Notes: a model not told the origin generated them from the sequence alone. A stretch of DNA of 64,000 nt from Planctomycetota bacterium (GCA_018242605.1 JAFEBP010000005.1:706861-770860); one strand, 5' to 3'; positions 1-9,460 are shown, numbered from the stretch's first letter. Numbers and translations: made by a program.

Positions 1-1
1 C

Positions 2-283
2 GCCCTCAGCGCGCTCACGCTTGAGGGGGCCAGAATCCTCGACCTCGATCGGCGCGTGGGCTCTTTGGAGGCCGGCAAGGACGCTGATTTCCTGCTGCTT
101 TCTGGCGATCCGCTCAGCGTATACACGCACGTCGAGCAGACGTGGGTGGAGGGCGTCAAGGTCTTCGACCGCGGGAACCCGAAGGACAAGTTGTTCGCGA
201 CCGGCGGGTTCGGCGCGAGCACCCCGACCAAACCGTATATGTGCTGCTCCGAGAACGCCCGCGGCGAAGAGTTCGGTCAATAA
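2..283 (+). CDS. Amidohydrolase family protein, C-terminal end (5' partial)
   Basis: The reading frame is open from the left edge and ends at TAA 281-283, so only about 93 C-terminal residues are visible. The phrase VGSLEAGKDADFLLLSGDP is the usual closing segment of imidazolonepropionase/dihydroorotase-type amidohydrolases, where the chain returns to the small beta-sandwich after the TIM barrel. The metal-binding residues lie outside the window, so the substrate cannot be judged. A second amidohydrolase-like gene starts 9 bases downstream on the same strand, so the two are probably co-transcribed and may work as a pair. The tail after the domain (KPYMCCSENARGEEFGQ) has two adjacent cysteines. 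Family membership is fairly sure; function is unknown. Confidence 0.8.
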   Translation, partial: ALSALTLEGARILDLDRRVGSLEAGKDADFLLLSGDPLSVYTHVEQTWVEGVKVFDRGNPKDKLFATGGFGASTPTKPYMCCSENARGEEFGQ

Positions 284-292
284 ACACTCCCC

Positions 293-1558
293 ATGCCACA
301 CATTCATCATTATCGCAGATTCATCGGGTGCCTGGTCGCCGCCGCGTCGTGTTTTTCCGCGGCCCGATCGCAGGCACAAGTGGCCATTAAGGGCAAAATC
401 GTTCACACGATGACCAGCGCAGGAACGATCGCGGACGGAGTTGTGGTCATCACCAACGGCAAGATCGCGGCTGTCGGCAAGGCCACGGAGGTCAAGATAC
501 CCGATGGTTACAAGGTGATTGAAGGAGCCGTGGTAACGCCGGGGCTGATCGATCCCCGAGGCACGGTTGGGGTGTCCGGGTTGTTCAATCAGCGTCAGGA
601 CCAGGATCAGTTGGAACGCTCCTCGCCGATTCAACCCGAACTGAGAGGTATCGACGCGTTCAACCCGGGCGACCGGCTGGTGGAATGGGTGCGTTCCTTC
701 GGAATCACGACGGTGCACACGGGGCACGCGACGGGGGAACTCATCTCGGGACAGACGTGCATCGTCAAGACGACCGGCAAACCGGTTGAGCAATGCACGG
801 TTGTGGAGACCGCGACCATCGCTGCCACGCTGGGGCCGGGGGCACAGAAGGATGGCAAGGCCTCGCCCGGCACTCGCGCCAAGGAAGTCGCGATGCTGCG
901 TGAGGAGTTGATCAAGGCGCAGGAATATCAACACAAGCGGGATCATCCCGCTCCCCCCGATGAGAGACCGGATGGGGAAGATAAACGCAACCCAGACCGG
1001 AACCTTCGGAGCGAATCTCTGGTGCGGGTGCTGAAGGGTGAAGTGCCGCTGATGGTGACGGCCAACCGCGCACAGGACATCAGCGGGGCTCTGCGACTGG
1101 CCAAAGAGTTCAAGATCCGGATGATTCTTGACAGCGCTTCGGAGGCGTACCTGCTCTTGAATGACATCAAGGCGGCGGGTGTGCCGGTCATCCTTCACCC
1201 CACGATGTCGCGTGCGTTCGGCGAGATGGAGAACATGAGTTTCGAGTCAGCGGCGAACCTCACGCATGCGGGGATCCCCACCGCGATCCAGAGCGGCTAC
1301 GAGGCGTACGTGCCCAAGACACGTGTCGTGCTCTTCGAGGCCGGGATCGCGGCGGCGAACGGATTGACAATTACAGAGGCATTGGCGACCATCACAACCG
1401 TTCCGGCCGCAATTCTGGGCATCGCCGACCGTGTTGGCTCACTCAAGGTCGGCCTGGACGGAGATGCTGCGGTGTACGACGGGGATCCCTTCGAGTACAC
1501 GACGCACTGTACAAGCGTCGTCATCGAAGGGCAATCGATGCCCCAAATTGTCCACTAA
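293..1558 (+). CDS. Exported amidohydrolase-like protein, metal motif degenerate
   Basis: A 421-residue protein with an N-terminal signal peptide (hydrophobic CLVAAASCFSAA, cleavage near SQAQ). The fold markers of the amidohydrolase superfamily are present: an N-terminal beta-sandwich strand with VVVITNGKIAAVGKA, the PGLID turn near residue 85, and a closing VGSLKVGLDGDAAVYDGDP segment. In active members PGLID is followed by a His-x-His metal pair. Here it is followed by PRGTVG, so that pair is absent, and the late Asp motif is also not recognisable (TAIQSGYEA). It may therefore be a catalytically weak or dead partner of the amidohydrolase ending at 283. The start is the ATG 9 bases after that gene's stop. 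Function beyond the superfamily is unknown. Confidence 0.75.
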   Translation: MPHIHHYRRFIGCLVAAASCFSAARSQAQVAIKGKIVHTMTSAGTIADGVVVITNGKIAAVGKATEVKIPDGYKVIEGAVVTPGLIDPRGTVGVSGLFNQRQDQDQLERSSPIQPELRGIDAFNPGDRLVEWVRSFGITTVHTGHATGELISGQTCIVKTTGKPVEQCTVVETATIAATLGPGAQKDGKASPGTRAKEVAMLREELIKAQEYQHKRDHPAPPDERPDGEDKRNPDRNLRSESLVRVLKGEVPLMVTANRAQDISGALRLAKEFKIRMILDSASEAYLLLNDIKAAGVPVILHPTMSRAFGEMENMSFESAANLTHAGIPTAIQSGYEAYVPKTRVVLFEAGIAAANGLTITEALATITTVPAAILGIADRVGSLKVGLDGDAAVYDGDPFEYTTHCTSVVIEGQSMPQIVH

Positions 1559-1618
1559 TTCGTGGCGACTGCGGGCCGTCCGATGTGATCCTTGCTGTCC
1601 CCTGCCGTATCCTTGCGG

Positions 1619-4600
1619 ATGCGCATCGCATTGCTACCGATACTCCTGTGCCTGAGCCGGACCGGGTTCGCCCAACAGGTCGATTCAGTCAAGGTATTGG
1701 CGTCGTTCGATACGCTCGATGGCTGGACTGCGACGGCGGCGGACGGCGTCAGCGTTTCGATCAAGCCCGATGCTCCGGAAGGTTCGCAGGGCAAGGCGAT
1801 GCGGATCGACTTCGACTTCACGAAGGGGTCGGGCTTCTGCATCGTCCACGCCCCCATGCCGATGACGCTCCCGGAGAACTACGAGATTCTCTTCAGGGTG
1901 CGCGGCGAGTGTCCGCCAAACAACTTTGAAATCAAACTCATCGACGGTTCGGTCCACGGCGCCGCCGCGTCGCCTTCTGGCGACGATGTATGGTGGGTGA
2001 ATCAACGCGGATTCATATTCCCCAACTCCTGGCAGACGGTGCGGCTCAAGAAGCGCAAGTTCTCGTTCGCGTGGGGTCCCGGCGGCGGCGACACGCCTCT
2101 GACGAAATTGGGGGCGATGGAGTTCGCGATCGCTGCGGCGCAGGGAGGCAAAGGCTCGGTCTGGATTGACCTTCTTGCGATCCGCGAGTTGCCGGTGGTC
2201 AAGGCGTACACAGGCACGCCCAAGGGATCTTCGTCCTCGAAAATGTGCGAAATGCACGACCCGACCAATCTATTCGACAACGATCTCGCCACGGCCTGGG
2301 AGAGCGATGCGGATGACGCGGCGCCTACGTACACCATTGATTTCGGAGAATCGCGGGAGTTTGGCGGACTGGCGATCCAATGGGAAAAGGGACACGCGCC
2401 CACCGCGGTGAGTTCTTCGCTCTCCGAAGACGGGACCAACTGGATCCCGAGCACGGAGCTGATCGGCGTGAACGAAGACCGTGCGTTCGTCGCGATGCCC
2501 GACGCACAGGGGAGATTCGTCAAGCTCTCGTTCAAAGCGCCCACCAAGGGCGTCGGCGTGGGTATGCAGAATATCGAGGTGCTGACCACCGATTTTTCAG
2601 CGTCTCCCAACGAGTTCATGAAGGCGGTAGCCACCCGGTATCCGCAGGGGATGTTCCCCAAGTACGTGTCGGAAAAACAGACGTATTGGACGATCGCGGG
2701 CATCCCCGGCGACCTCAACAACGCGCTCGTAAACGAGGAGGGAATGGTTGAACTGGGCAAGGGCGAGTTCAGCCTCGACCCGTTCATCATCAAGCCGGAC
2801 GGTACTGTGCTGACCTGGGCCGACGGAACGCACACCCAGGAACTCGCGGCGGGCGTGACGCCGATCCCCATCATCGTGAGAAAGCTGCCGGGACAGACGC
2901 TGATCGTCACGTCGTATGTCGAGGGCAGGCCGCTCGACAGCATGCTTCACATCTGCTACGAGGTGCGGGCGGCGGAGGAGGCCGCGGCGAAGGGGACTCT
3001 GGTGATCGCGGCCCGACCGTTCCAGGTGCTTCCGACATGGCAACGGCTGAACATGGACGGCGGCGTAGCGCCCATCGTGACGGTTGCCCGCGAGGGCAGC
3101 ACGCTGATCGTGAACCGAGACCGGAGAGTCGCGTTTCACACCGCACCCGCGGCCATGCGGGCCGCTACGTTCGACTCGGCCCCGTGTCCGTATGAGCTCA
3201 CGGAGGCGAAGGACACGCTTTCCGAGCAGGTGACAGACCCGACGGGCCGCGCGTCGGCGTTGGTGTATTACCCGTACGAGATCCAGGCGGGCGGCGTTCA
3301 ACGGTGGTGGGTTTCCACTCCGATCAATCGAGGAAAGAGCGCGGACAAGCTGGCGGCGCTCTCGACAAACGCGGACGCCAAGCTGAGCACCGGTTTCAGC
3401 AAATCGGTAGAGACTTGGGCCCGCATCGTGGGAAAGGTGCCGTACACGGTGCCCCCGTTCATCGATCCGTGGAAGCAGACGTACTTCTCACAGGTGGCGT
3501 ACATCCTGGCGAACTCGCGGGGGCCGGCGCTGCAACCCGGATCGCGGACCTACGACCGAACGTGGATCCGCGATGGCAACTCGATCGCGGCGGCCATGCT
3601 CGAGAGCGGCAACGCGCCGGTGGCCAAGAACTTCATCGAGTGGTACGCCAAGTACCAATATGAAAACGGGAAGATCCCGTGCGTGGTGGACAATCGAGGC
3701 CCGGACCCGGTGCCCGAAAACGACAGCACCGGTCAGTACATCAACGCGGTAATGACCTACTACCGCTTCGTGCACGACGAGTCTTTCCTGCGCAGTCAGT
3801 ACGCGGGCGTGAGCAAGGCCGTGGCGTTCATCAACTCCATGCGGGCTCAGCGATTGACGACCGAGTTCGACGCGAGCGGACCGAATCGCAAGGAACCGGG
3901 CAAGCCGTCGGTGCCGGCGTTGGCGTTCCGCGGGTTGGTGCCCGAATCGATCAGCCACGAAGGGTACTCGGCCAAGCCGATGCACTCGTATTGGGATGAC
4001 ATCTGGGCCTGGCGAGGTCTGCACGACGCCGCGGAGATCGCCAAGGCCCTCAAGGAGCAAACCGACGCGTCGACGTGGTCGACGGCCGCCGATGAGATGG
4101 GCAAGAGCCTGGCCGCGTCGATCGCCCTCGCTCAGAAAACGCACGGGATCGACTATGTTCCCGGGTGCGTGGAGCTCGGAGACTTCGATTCGACCTCCAC
4201 GTCAATTGCCTTGTGGCCCTGCCAGGCAGAGCGGTACGTGCCGCTGGAGGGTCTCAAGAAGACGATGTCCAAGTCGTGGGTGAACTTTGTTTCGCGTCGT
4301 GACGACCCGTCGTTTGAATGGCGTGACTACACGCCGTACGAGATCCGGCACATTCCGGCGTTGCTCGCCATCGGCGAGCGAGATCACGCGTTGGACATGA
4401 TCGCGTGGCACATGGATCACCGTCGCCCCAAGGGATTCAACCACTGGGCCGAGGTGGTGTGGAAAGATGAGCATGCGCCCAAGTTCATCGGCGACATGCC
4501 GCACAACTGGGTGGGCGCGGAGTACGTTCACGCGTGGCGTAATCTGTTCGCGTTCGAACACGAGTCGGACCAGTCTCTGGTGGTCATGGCGGGGATCCCC

Positions 4601-4882
4601 GCGTCGTGGTTCCAACGGATGAACGCGGGCCCGCCAGTGGCGGTCGTCGGGCTGCCCACGTGGTACGGAACAATTAACATCTCGGCGCACCGGGCGGGCG
4701 AGCCCTATGTTGTGAATCTCTCGGGCGCGGTGGATATTCCCCCCGGAGGGATCGTCGTCCGACCCGTGTCGGACAAAGCGATCAAGTCGGTCACGGTCAA
4801 CGGCCAGCCGGCCGAGTTGAACGCGATCGGGCAAGCTGTGGTCCGCGAACTTCCCGCGGAAATTCGGTTCTTGCACTACTAG
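1619..4882 (+). CDS. Exported discoidin-domain six-hairpin glycosidase-like protein
   Basis: About 1087 residues. The start is placed at ATG 1619, which gives a clean signal peptide (MRIALLPILLCLSRTGFA); an in-frame ATG at 1592 would only prepend nine residues. Residues about 60-195 form a first beta-rich region. Residues about 205-320 look like an F5/8 type C (discoidin) carbohydrate-binding domain, with LFDNDLATAWESD and DFGESREFGGL. From about residue 640 to 1000 there is an (alpha/alpha)6-barrel region marked by YDRTWIRDGNS, ENDSTGQYINAV and HSYWDDIWAWRGL, as in glucoamylase/GH63-like families. The exact GH family and substrate are not certain. It is exported, and it lies 16 bases upstream of a GH1 beta-glucosidase, so the two may act in sequence on an oligosaccharide. 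Confidence 0.75.
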   Translation: MRIALLPILLCLSRTGFAQQVDSVKVLASFDTLDGWTATAADGVSVSIKPDAPEGSQGKAMRIDFDFTKGSGFCIVHAPMPMTLPENYEILFRVRGECPPNNFEIKLIDGSVHGAAASPSGDDVWWVNQRGFIFPNSWQTVRLKKRKFSFAWGPGGGDTPLTKLGAMEFAIAAAQGGKGSVWIDLLAIRELPVVKAYTGTPKGSSSSKMCEMHDPTNLFDNDLATAWESDADDAAPTYTIDFGESREFGGLAIQWEKGHAPTAVSSSLSEDGTNWIPSTELIGVNEDRAFVAMPDAQGRFVKLSFKAPTKGVGVGMQNIEVLTTDFSASPNEFMKAVATRYPQGMFPKYVSEKQTYWTIAGIPGDLNNALVNEEGMVELGKGEFSLDPFIIKPDGTVLTWADGTHTQELAAGVTPIPIIVRKLPGQTLIVTSYVEGRPLDSMLHICYEVRAAEEAAAKGTLVIAARPFQVLPTWQRLNMDGGVAPIVTVAREGSTLIVNRDRRVAFHTAPAAMRAATFDSAPCPYELTEAKDTLSEQVTDPTGRASALVYYPYEIQAGGVQRWWVSTPINRGKSADKLAALSTNADAKLSTGFSKSVETWARIVGKVPYTVPPFIDPWKQTYFSQVAYILANSRGPALQPGSRTYDRTWIRDGNSIAAAMLESGNAPVAKNFIEWYAKYQYENGKIPCVVDNRGPDPVPENDSTGQYINAVMTYYRFVHDESFLRSQYAGVSKAVAFINSMRAQRLTTEFDASGPNRKEPGKPSVPALAFRGLVPESISHEGYSAKPMHSYWDDIWAWRGLHDAAEIAKALKEQTDASTWSTAADEMGKSLAASIALAQKTHGIDYVPGCVELGDFDSTSTSIALWPCQAERYVPLEGLKKTMSKSWVNFVSRRDDPSFEWRDYTPYEIRHIPALLAIGERDHALDMIAWHMDHRRPKGFNHWAEVVWKDEHAPKFIGDMPHNWVGAEYVHAWRNLFAFEHESDQSLVVMAGIPASWFQRMNAGPPVAVVGLPTWYGTINISAHRAGEPYVVNLSGAVDIPPGGIVVRPVSDKAIKSVTVNGQPAELNAIGQAVVRELPAEIRFLHY

Positions 4883-4898
4883 GCATGGAGGCCAGCGT

Positions 4899-6302
4899 TT
4901 GACTTTTCGCCAAGGATTCGTGTGGGGCGCGGCCACTTCCGCGTATCAGATTGAGGGCGGTTGGAACGCCGACGGCAAAGGCCCGAGCGTCTGGGACATG
5001 ACGTCGCGTCATGCCGGCATGGTGCACGAGGGACACACCGGCGACATCGCGTGCGATCACTATCACCGGTATGAAGACGACGTGAAACTCATGCAAAACA
5101 TGGGCCTCAACGCCTACCGGTTCTCCGTGGCGTGGTCGCGTGTGCTGCCGGATGGCACCGGGAGAGTGAACGGGGCGGGATTAGGGTTTTACGACCGCCT
5201 GGTGGACTCGCTGCTGGCGGCGGGCGTGGAACCCTGGCTCACGCTTTTTCACTGGGACTTTCCTCAACGGCTGCACGAGAAGGGCAACTGGCTCAATCGC
5301 GACAGTGCGCAGTGGTTCGAGGAGTACGCCCAGGTCATGGCCGATCGTCTGGGCGACCGCGTGACGCACTGGATGACGCTCAACGAACCGCAGATCTTTT
5401 TGGGGCCCAGTGAAGGCGAGGGGTTTCATCCGCCGGGGAACAAGCTGAACCACTCGCAACGTCTGTTGGCGGCCCACCACGCTTTGCTGGCGCACGGGCG
5501 TGCGGCGCAGGTAATCCGGGCCCGAGCCAAAAAGCCGCCGCAGGTGGGTTGGGCCCCAATCGGACGGATCAAAGTACCGTGGCACGCAGGCCTGTTCGCC
5601 GGGGCAGGCAAGCCCGGAGTGCCCAGCGCGGCGGATATTGACGCGGCCAGACGTAGAACGCACGAAGTGCCGTTCAAGGACTTCTGGAACAACGCGTGGT
5701 TCGCCGACCCCGCGATTCTGGGGCACTACCCCGAAGACGGACTGCGGCTCTACGGCGACGATGCCCCGAAGGTATTGCCGGGCGATATGGAAACGATCCG
5801 CCAAACTCTGGATTTCTACGGCATCAACGTGTACGACGCGGAAGTCTTCAGAGCCGGGCCCGACGGCACGCCGCAGCGTGTACATTTTCCGCCGGGCCAT
5901 CCGCAGAACGCGCTGCGTTGGTTCATCATCCCTGAGGCGCTGTATTGGGGGCCCAAGTTCCTCTACGAGCGCTACAAGGTGCCGATGGTGATCACCGAGA
6001 ACGGAATGAGCGGTCTGGACTGGATCGACGCCGCCGGAAGAGTCCGCGACTTTGGGCGCATCGATTACACGCGGAGATATTTGCTGGAGTTGCGCCGCGC
6101 CGCGCGTGACGGTACAGACATCCGCGGCTATTTCCATTGGTCTCTGCTGGACAACTTCGAGTGGCAGCAGGGGTACAAGGAGCGTTTCGGCCTGATCCAC
6201 GTGGACTTCAAGACCCTGGCAAGAACACCCAAGGAATCGAGCCGATGGTACAAGCGCGTGATCGAAAGCAACGGCGCCGCACTGGACGATACCGCGGCGT
6301 AA
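4899..6302 (+). CDS. GH1 family beta-glucosidase
   Basis: 467 residues, normal for glycoside hydrolase family 1, which hydrolyses terminal beta-D-glucosyl or related residues by a retaining mechanism. The N-terminal family signature FVWGAATSAYQIEGGW is present. The acid/base Glu is in TLNEP (E163) and the nucleophile Glu is in ITENG (E367). The C-terminal YFHWSLLDNFEWQQGY is the usual aglycone-site segment. There is no signal peptide, so it is cytoplasmic. The start is TTG at 4899, supported by a GGAGG-type ribosome-binding site at 4887-4891. It follows the exported glycosidase-like gene with a 16-base gap, consistent with uptake of oligosaccharides and their final hydrolysis in the cytoplasm. 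Its stop is only 4 bases from that of the convergent gene. Confidence 0.96.
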   Translation: MTFRQGFVWGAATSAYQIEGGWNADGKGPSVWDMTSRHAGMVHEGHTGDIACDHYHRYEDDVKLMQNMGLNAYRFSVAWSRVLPDGTGRVNGAGLGFYDRLVDSLLAAGVEPWLTLFHWDFPQRLHEKGNWLNRDSAQWFEEYAQVMADRLGDRVTHWMTLNEPQIFLGPSEGEGFHPPGNKLNHSQRLLAAHHALLAHGRAAQVIRARAKKPPQVGWAPIGRIKVPWHAGLFAGAGKPGVPSAADIDAARRRTHEVPFKDFWNNAWFADPAILGHYPEDGLRLYGDDAPKVLPGDMETIRQTLDFYGINVYDAEVFRAGPDGTPQRVHFPPGHPQNALRWFIIPEALYWGPKFLYERYKVPMVITENGMSGLDWIDAAGRVRDFGRIDYTRRYLLELRRAARDGTDIRGYFHWSLLDNFEWQQGYKERFGLIHVDFKTLARTPKESSRWYKRVIESNGAALDDTAA

Positions 6303-6306
6303 CGAG

Positions 6307-7836
6307 TCACGCCGCGGGAGGGTCTGCGGGCTTGGGCTGGTGTACCGCCTTGCGCACCTCATCGAGCAAACGCTCCACCTGGAAAGGCTTGAAAAGCACG
6401 CTCTGAAGGCCTTCCTGGTGGGCGCGAACGATGGAGTGGTGCGGGTCGTAGCCGAAGCCGGTCATGAGAATAACAGGAACTCCGGGGCAGGATTTCCTCG
6501 CCGCGGCAAACACCTCATAGCCATTGTGGTCCGGCATGCGGATGTCGGACAACACTAGGTCGAACCCGGCGGGATGAGCTTCCAGAGTAGCGATGGCCTT
6601 GGCACCGTCCTCGCAGACGGTCGCGATGGCGCCGCGGTTGGTGAGCACATCGCCGATGATGCGGCGGATGCGAGGCTCGTCGTCGGCGATGAGCACTCGC
6701 TTCCCCGCGAGCAGAGGATCACTGGCCTTGTCGGCAAGAGCTTTCTCGACGCCCAGGAGCGACGCGGGCCCGGCAGCGCACTCCTTCACGCGGCTGCGGA
6801 TCGAATCGATGTCGTTCATGATTCGCCGCAAGTGGCTCTTGACGCCCGCGTCCGCGCCCAAAGTCTGGGCTTGCAGAATCTCGACCTCGTGAGCGATGTC
6901 CTGTAGAGGCTCATCGAGTTCCACGGCAACGCGTCCCGCGACAGTTTGATTGGTATTGGATCGCTCAACCACGAGCAGGTCGAGCATGTTGATAGCCAAC
7001 GCCACGTAGCGAGCGAAGATCTCGCCCAACTGGCGGTCTTCCTCACCGAACGCCGCGGCCCTCAGGCTCTCGACATTCATGATGCCGATGACCTTGTCGT
7101 GGACCCGGAGCGGGACTGTGAGAGAGCTCTTGGCGCCTTCGACGCCGGGAAGGTACAGCGGATCCCGCGTGATATCATCGCAGACGTAACTGCGACCGCT
7201 AGCGGCTACATGCCCGCTGATACCGTGACCCTCAAGCGCGGGCCGGATGACAAAGGAGTCGTAGTCTTGGGGGAGGTTGTAGCCGATGACCAGTTCGAGC
7301 TTGTTGGCACGCTCGTCGAGCAGCCGTATGGCGAAGTGATCGAAGTGGAGCAGGCTGCTGGCGTACTTGGTGATCTTGGTCTCGAGCAGTTTGAGGCGTT
7401 CGTGGGCATTGTACTTGCGGACCACGTCTGCATCGAAGCGGACGAGCTCACTGCCGGCCTGATCAATGGCGTCGATCTTCTGCTGCAAGCGACGGGCGCC
7501 GGAAACATCCGCGACAACCAGAATCAGGCAATCCGCTGGCAGGTTGAAGGCCGCGATCTCCGGCCCTTTCGAGAGCGGGGCCACCTGAACCTGGTAGAAG
7601 CGTTCGTCATCTCCCATCCGGGTGAGAGAACTGGGGCTGGGTGAGGCCGCGCCCCCCCCAAGTGCAGCGACCCCCGGGGGCGGCACAGGATACTCGCGAT
7701 CGTACTGGCGTGCGGCGACCGAGAGCCGCTCCAGCATCGCGCCGCTCAACCGACCGACGAAATCGTTGGACCAGATGATGCCACCGGAGCGAGAACAGAC
7801 ACAAACGCCCTCGCCGATGGCGTTCAGGAGCAGCAT
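6307..7836 (-). CDS. PAS-GAF-receiver signalling protein
   Basis: 509 residues from ATG 7836; a TTG at 7956 would add 40 residues of unconvincing sequence. Order of parts: an N-terminal PAS-like domain (about 1-110, LLLNAIGEGVCVCSRSGGI); a coiled linker (about 120-160); a GAF domain (about 165-290, with VPLRVHDKVIGIMNVES); a helical segment resembling a HisKA dimerisation region but with no convincing phospho-acceptor His; and a C-terminal receiver domain with the acidic pair IADDEP, phospho-acceptor D431 in LSDIRMP and the KPF lysine. No HATPase_c domain and no DNA-binding domain is visible. It is therefore not a complete histidine kinase and probably works with a separate kinase or by protein-protein output. 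It converges on the GH1 gene. Confidence 0.85.
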   Translation of the reverse strand: MLLLNAIGEGVCVCSRSGGIIWSNDFVGRLSGAMLERLSVAARQYDREYPVPPPGVAALGGGAASPSPSSLTRMGDDERFYQVQVAPLSKGPEIAAFNLPADCLILVVADVSGARRLQQKIDAIDQAGSELVRFDADVVRKYNAHERLKLLETKITKYASSLLHFDHFAIRLLDERANKLELVIGYNLPQDYDSFVIRPALEGHGISGHVAASGRSYVCDDITRDPLYLPGVEGAKSSLTVPLRVHDKVIGIMNVESLRAAAFGEEDRQLGEIFARYVALAINMLDLLVVERSNTNQTVAGRVAVELDEPLQDIAHEVEILQAQTLGADAGVKSHLRRIMNDIDSIRSRVKECAAGPASLLGVEKALADKASDPLLAGKRVLIADDEPRIRRIIGDVLTNRGAIATVCEDGAKAIATLEAHPAGFDLVLSDIRMPDHNGYEVFAAARKSCPGVPVILMTGFGYDPHHSIVRAHQEGLQSVLFKPFQVERLLDEVRKAVHQPKPADPPAA

Positions 7837-8332
7837 CCCGAGCCCGCCGATCGGAGACCCGGCGGCGCTTCGTACATAATGGGAAGAATCGCCCCGATCC
7901 GTCAAGAAATCCCTCGTGTGACAGCACCACTTCTCAGGCTGACCGGCCCTTCGCAACCCGATCCGAATCGTGCGTCGGTACGGAAATACATCGATAACAT
8001 TTCAACGGCAGGCAAGGGCCTGTTGCCTGTACGAGGAGTGTAGCGGCACTTCAATCGGCGTGCGACTCGTTTCAGCTCGGGTCATTACCCGGTTATTCGC
8101 CCCGTCCGAGCCGCCACGCCCTTCGCTGTCGAGCCGTGACCCGCGGCCACAGCATTCACCGAATGCCGTCCCGACGACACCCCCCGCAGGCTTGGCGGTG
8201 CAAAGGCCCATGGAACCTATCCGGCGGCAATCCGGTCCGGATTTTCGTGGGTAAGATCGCCCGACCCGTACGGGGCGGAAACGACGCGGGCCGACCAAGC
8301 ACCCAGCTCACTTCACGTTGGAGGTTGGTTTT
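7837..8332. other. Non-coding gap between divergent genes
   Basis: About 500 bases between the divergently transcribed signalling gene and the thioredoxin-fold gene, so promoters for both probably lie here. Short open frames are present on both strands, but none has the composition or features of a protein. A small inverted repeat (AATCCG, 3-base loop, CGGATT) sits at 8229-8243. The only element I can support strongly is the GGAGG at 8320-8324 serving the ATG at 8333. Confidence 0.5.
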
Positions 8333-9460
8333 ATGCTGCAGTTCAGAGGGACCACCACGTTTGGATTCGCGGCGCTGATGTGCCTCGCAACCGTTGCAAC
8401 GGCTCAGAACAAACCGTTCCCCGATGAGTGGTTCTTCGACGGAGCCCAGAGGCCGGCTCCGCTCAAGGCGCTGGAGGGAAAGCCGGCCCCCGCCATTTCG
8501 GCGGCGTCATGGATCGGCACCGAACTGGCCCTCAAGGACCAGAAAGGCAAAGTCGTCGTCGTAGATTTCTGGGCCACCTGGTGCGGCCCGTGCATGGCCT
8601 CGATCCCCGAGAACGTCGAGATCGTCAAGAGGTACAAGGATCAAGGTCTGGTGTTCGTCGGCGTTCACGATGCTGCGAACGGCTGGGACAAGGCGGCCTC
8701 GGTCGTGAAAGACAAGGGAATCAACTATCCGGTCGCGCATGACAAATCACCCGGCGCGAGCGCTTCGGATTTCAAAGTACAGTTCTGGCCGACATACGTG
8801 CTCATCGACCGCAACGGGATCATCCGCGGAGCGGGTCTGACGCCCAATCACGTGGAAGATGCGGTCAAACTACTGCTGGCGGAAGCCGGGCCCGCGGCCG
8901 CCGGGGCGATCGGTGCGGAGTTCGCCGCGGACCACTATCTGGGGGGGGAAGGTCGCCCGGCATCCCTCAAATCGAGCGAGGGTAAAGCGGCGCCCAGGCT
9001 CCAGGCCGAACGGTGGATCGGTGCGGCCCCCACCGCCGCGGCGTTGAAGGACAATGTCGTTGTGGCATACTTCCTGTCCCCTTCCAGCGCGATTGCGATG
9101 AAGGACCTGGAAAAGCTCGCGGCGATCGAGAAGGAACTCACCGCCCAGGGCGTGGTTTTCGTGGGGATCTGCGACGCTCGGGCCTCGTGGGACAAGATGA
9201 AGGAAACAGCAGCCGCCAAGATGATCACGATGCCGATCATGCAAGACGCCAAGGAAATGCCGGACGCTTCAAAGAGAGAGAACCCACGCTCGCTCGGAGT
9301 CATCGCGGGGGCACTTGGCGTGCAGTTCCAGCCTACGACGGTCATCATTGACCGATCTGGCACCGTGCGGGCCGCGGGATTGAAGACGGACAAGATCAAG
9401 GCCGTCGCTGAGAAGCTGCTGGCGGAACAGGCCAAAGACATCCCGCCCAAGGGGCAGTAA
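8333..9460 (+). CDS. Exported tandem thioredoxin-fold (TlpA-like) protein
   Basis: 375 residues. The start is ATG 8333, eight bases after a GGAGG at 8320-8324; the in-frame TTG at 8318 would overlap that site. A signal peptide (FAALMCLATVATAQ) exports it. Two thioredoxin-like modules follow. The first (about 45-185) has the full redox motif WCGPC at residues 83-87 and the cis-Pro-like WPTYVLID segment. The second (about 215-375) repeats the order of elements (LKDNVVVAYF, then FQPTTVIIDRSGTVRAAGL), but at the active-site position it reads LSPSSAI, with no cysteine. So one half is probably a periplasmic thiol reductant and the other a structural or binding copy. Both modules start with a similar phrase (RPAPLKALEGKPAP and RPASLKSSEGKAAP), which points to internal duplication. 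Confidence 0.9.
   Translation: MLQFRGTTTFGFAALMCLATVATAQNKPFPDEWFFDGAQRPAPLKALEGKPAPAISAASWIGTELALKDQKGKVVVVDFWATWCGPCMASIPENVEIVKRYKDQGLVFVGVHDAANGWDKAASVVKDKGINYPVAHDKSPGASASDFKVQFWPTYVLIDRNGIIRGAGLTPNHVEDAVKLLLAEAGPAAAGAIGAEFAADHYLGGEGRPASLKSSEGKAAPRLQAERWIGAAPTAAALKDNVVVAYFLSPSSAIAMKDLEKLAAIEKELTAQGVVFVGICDARASWDKMKETAAAKMITMPIMQDAKEMPDASKRENPRSLGVIAGALGVQFQPTTVIIDRSGTVRAAGLKTDKIKAVAEKLLAEQAKDIPPKGQ

Noticed and set aside
8002..8298. A 98-codon minus-strand open frame in the 7.8-8.3 kb gap
   Set aside because: Arg/Gly/Ser-rich low-information sequence typical of random frames in high-GC DNA; no ribosome-binding site or domain.
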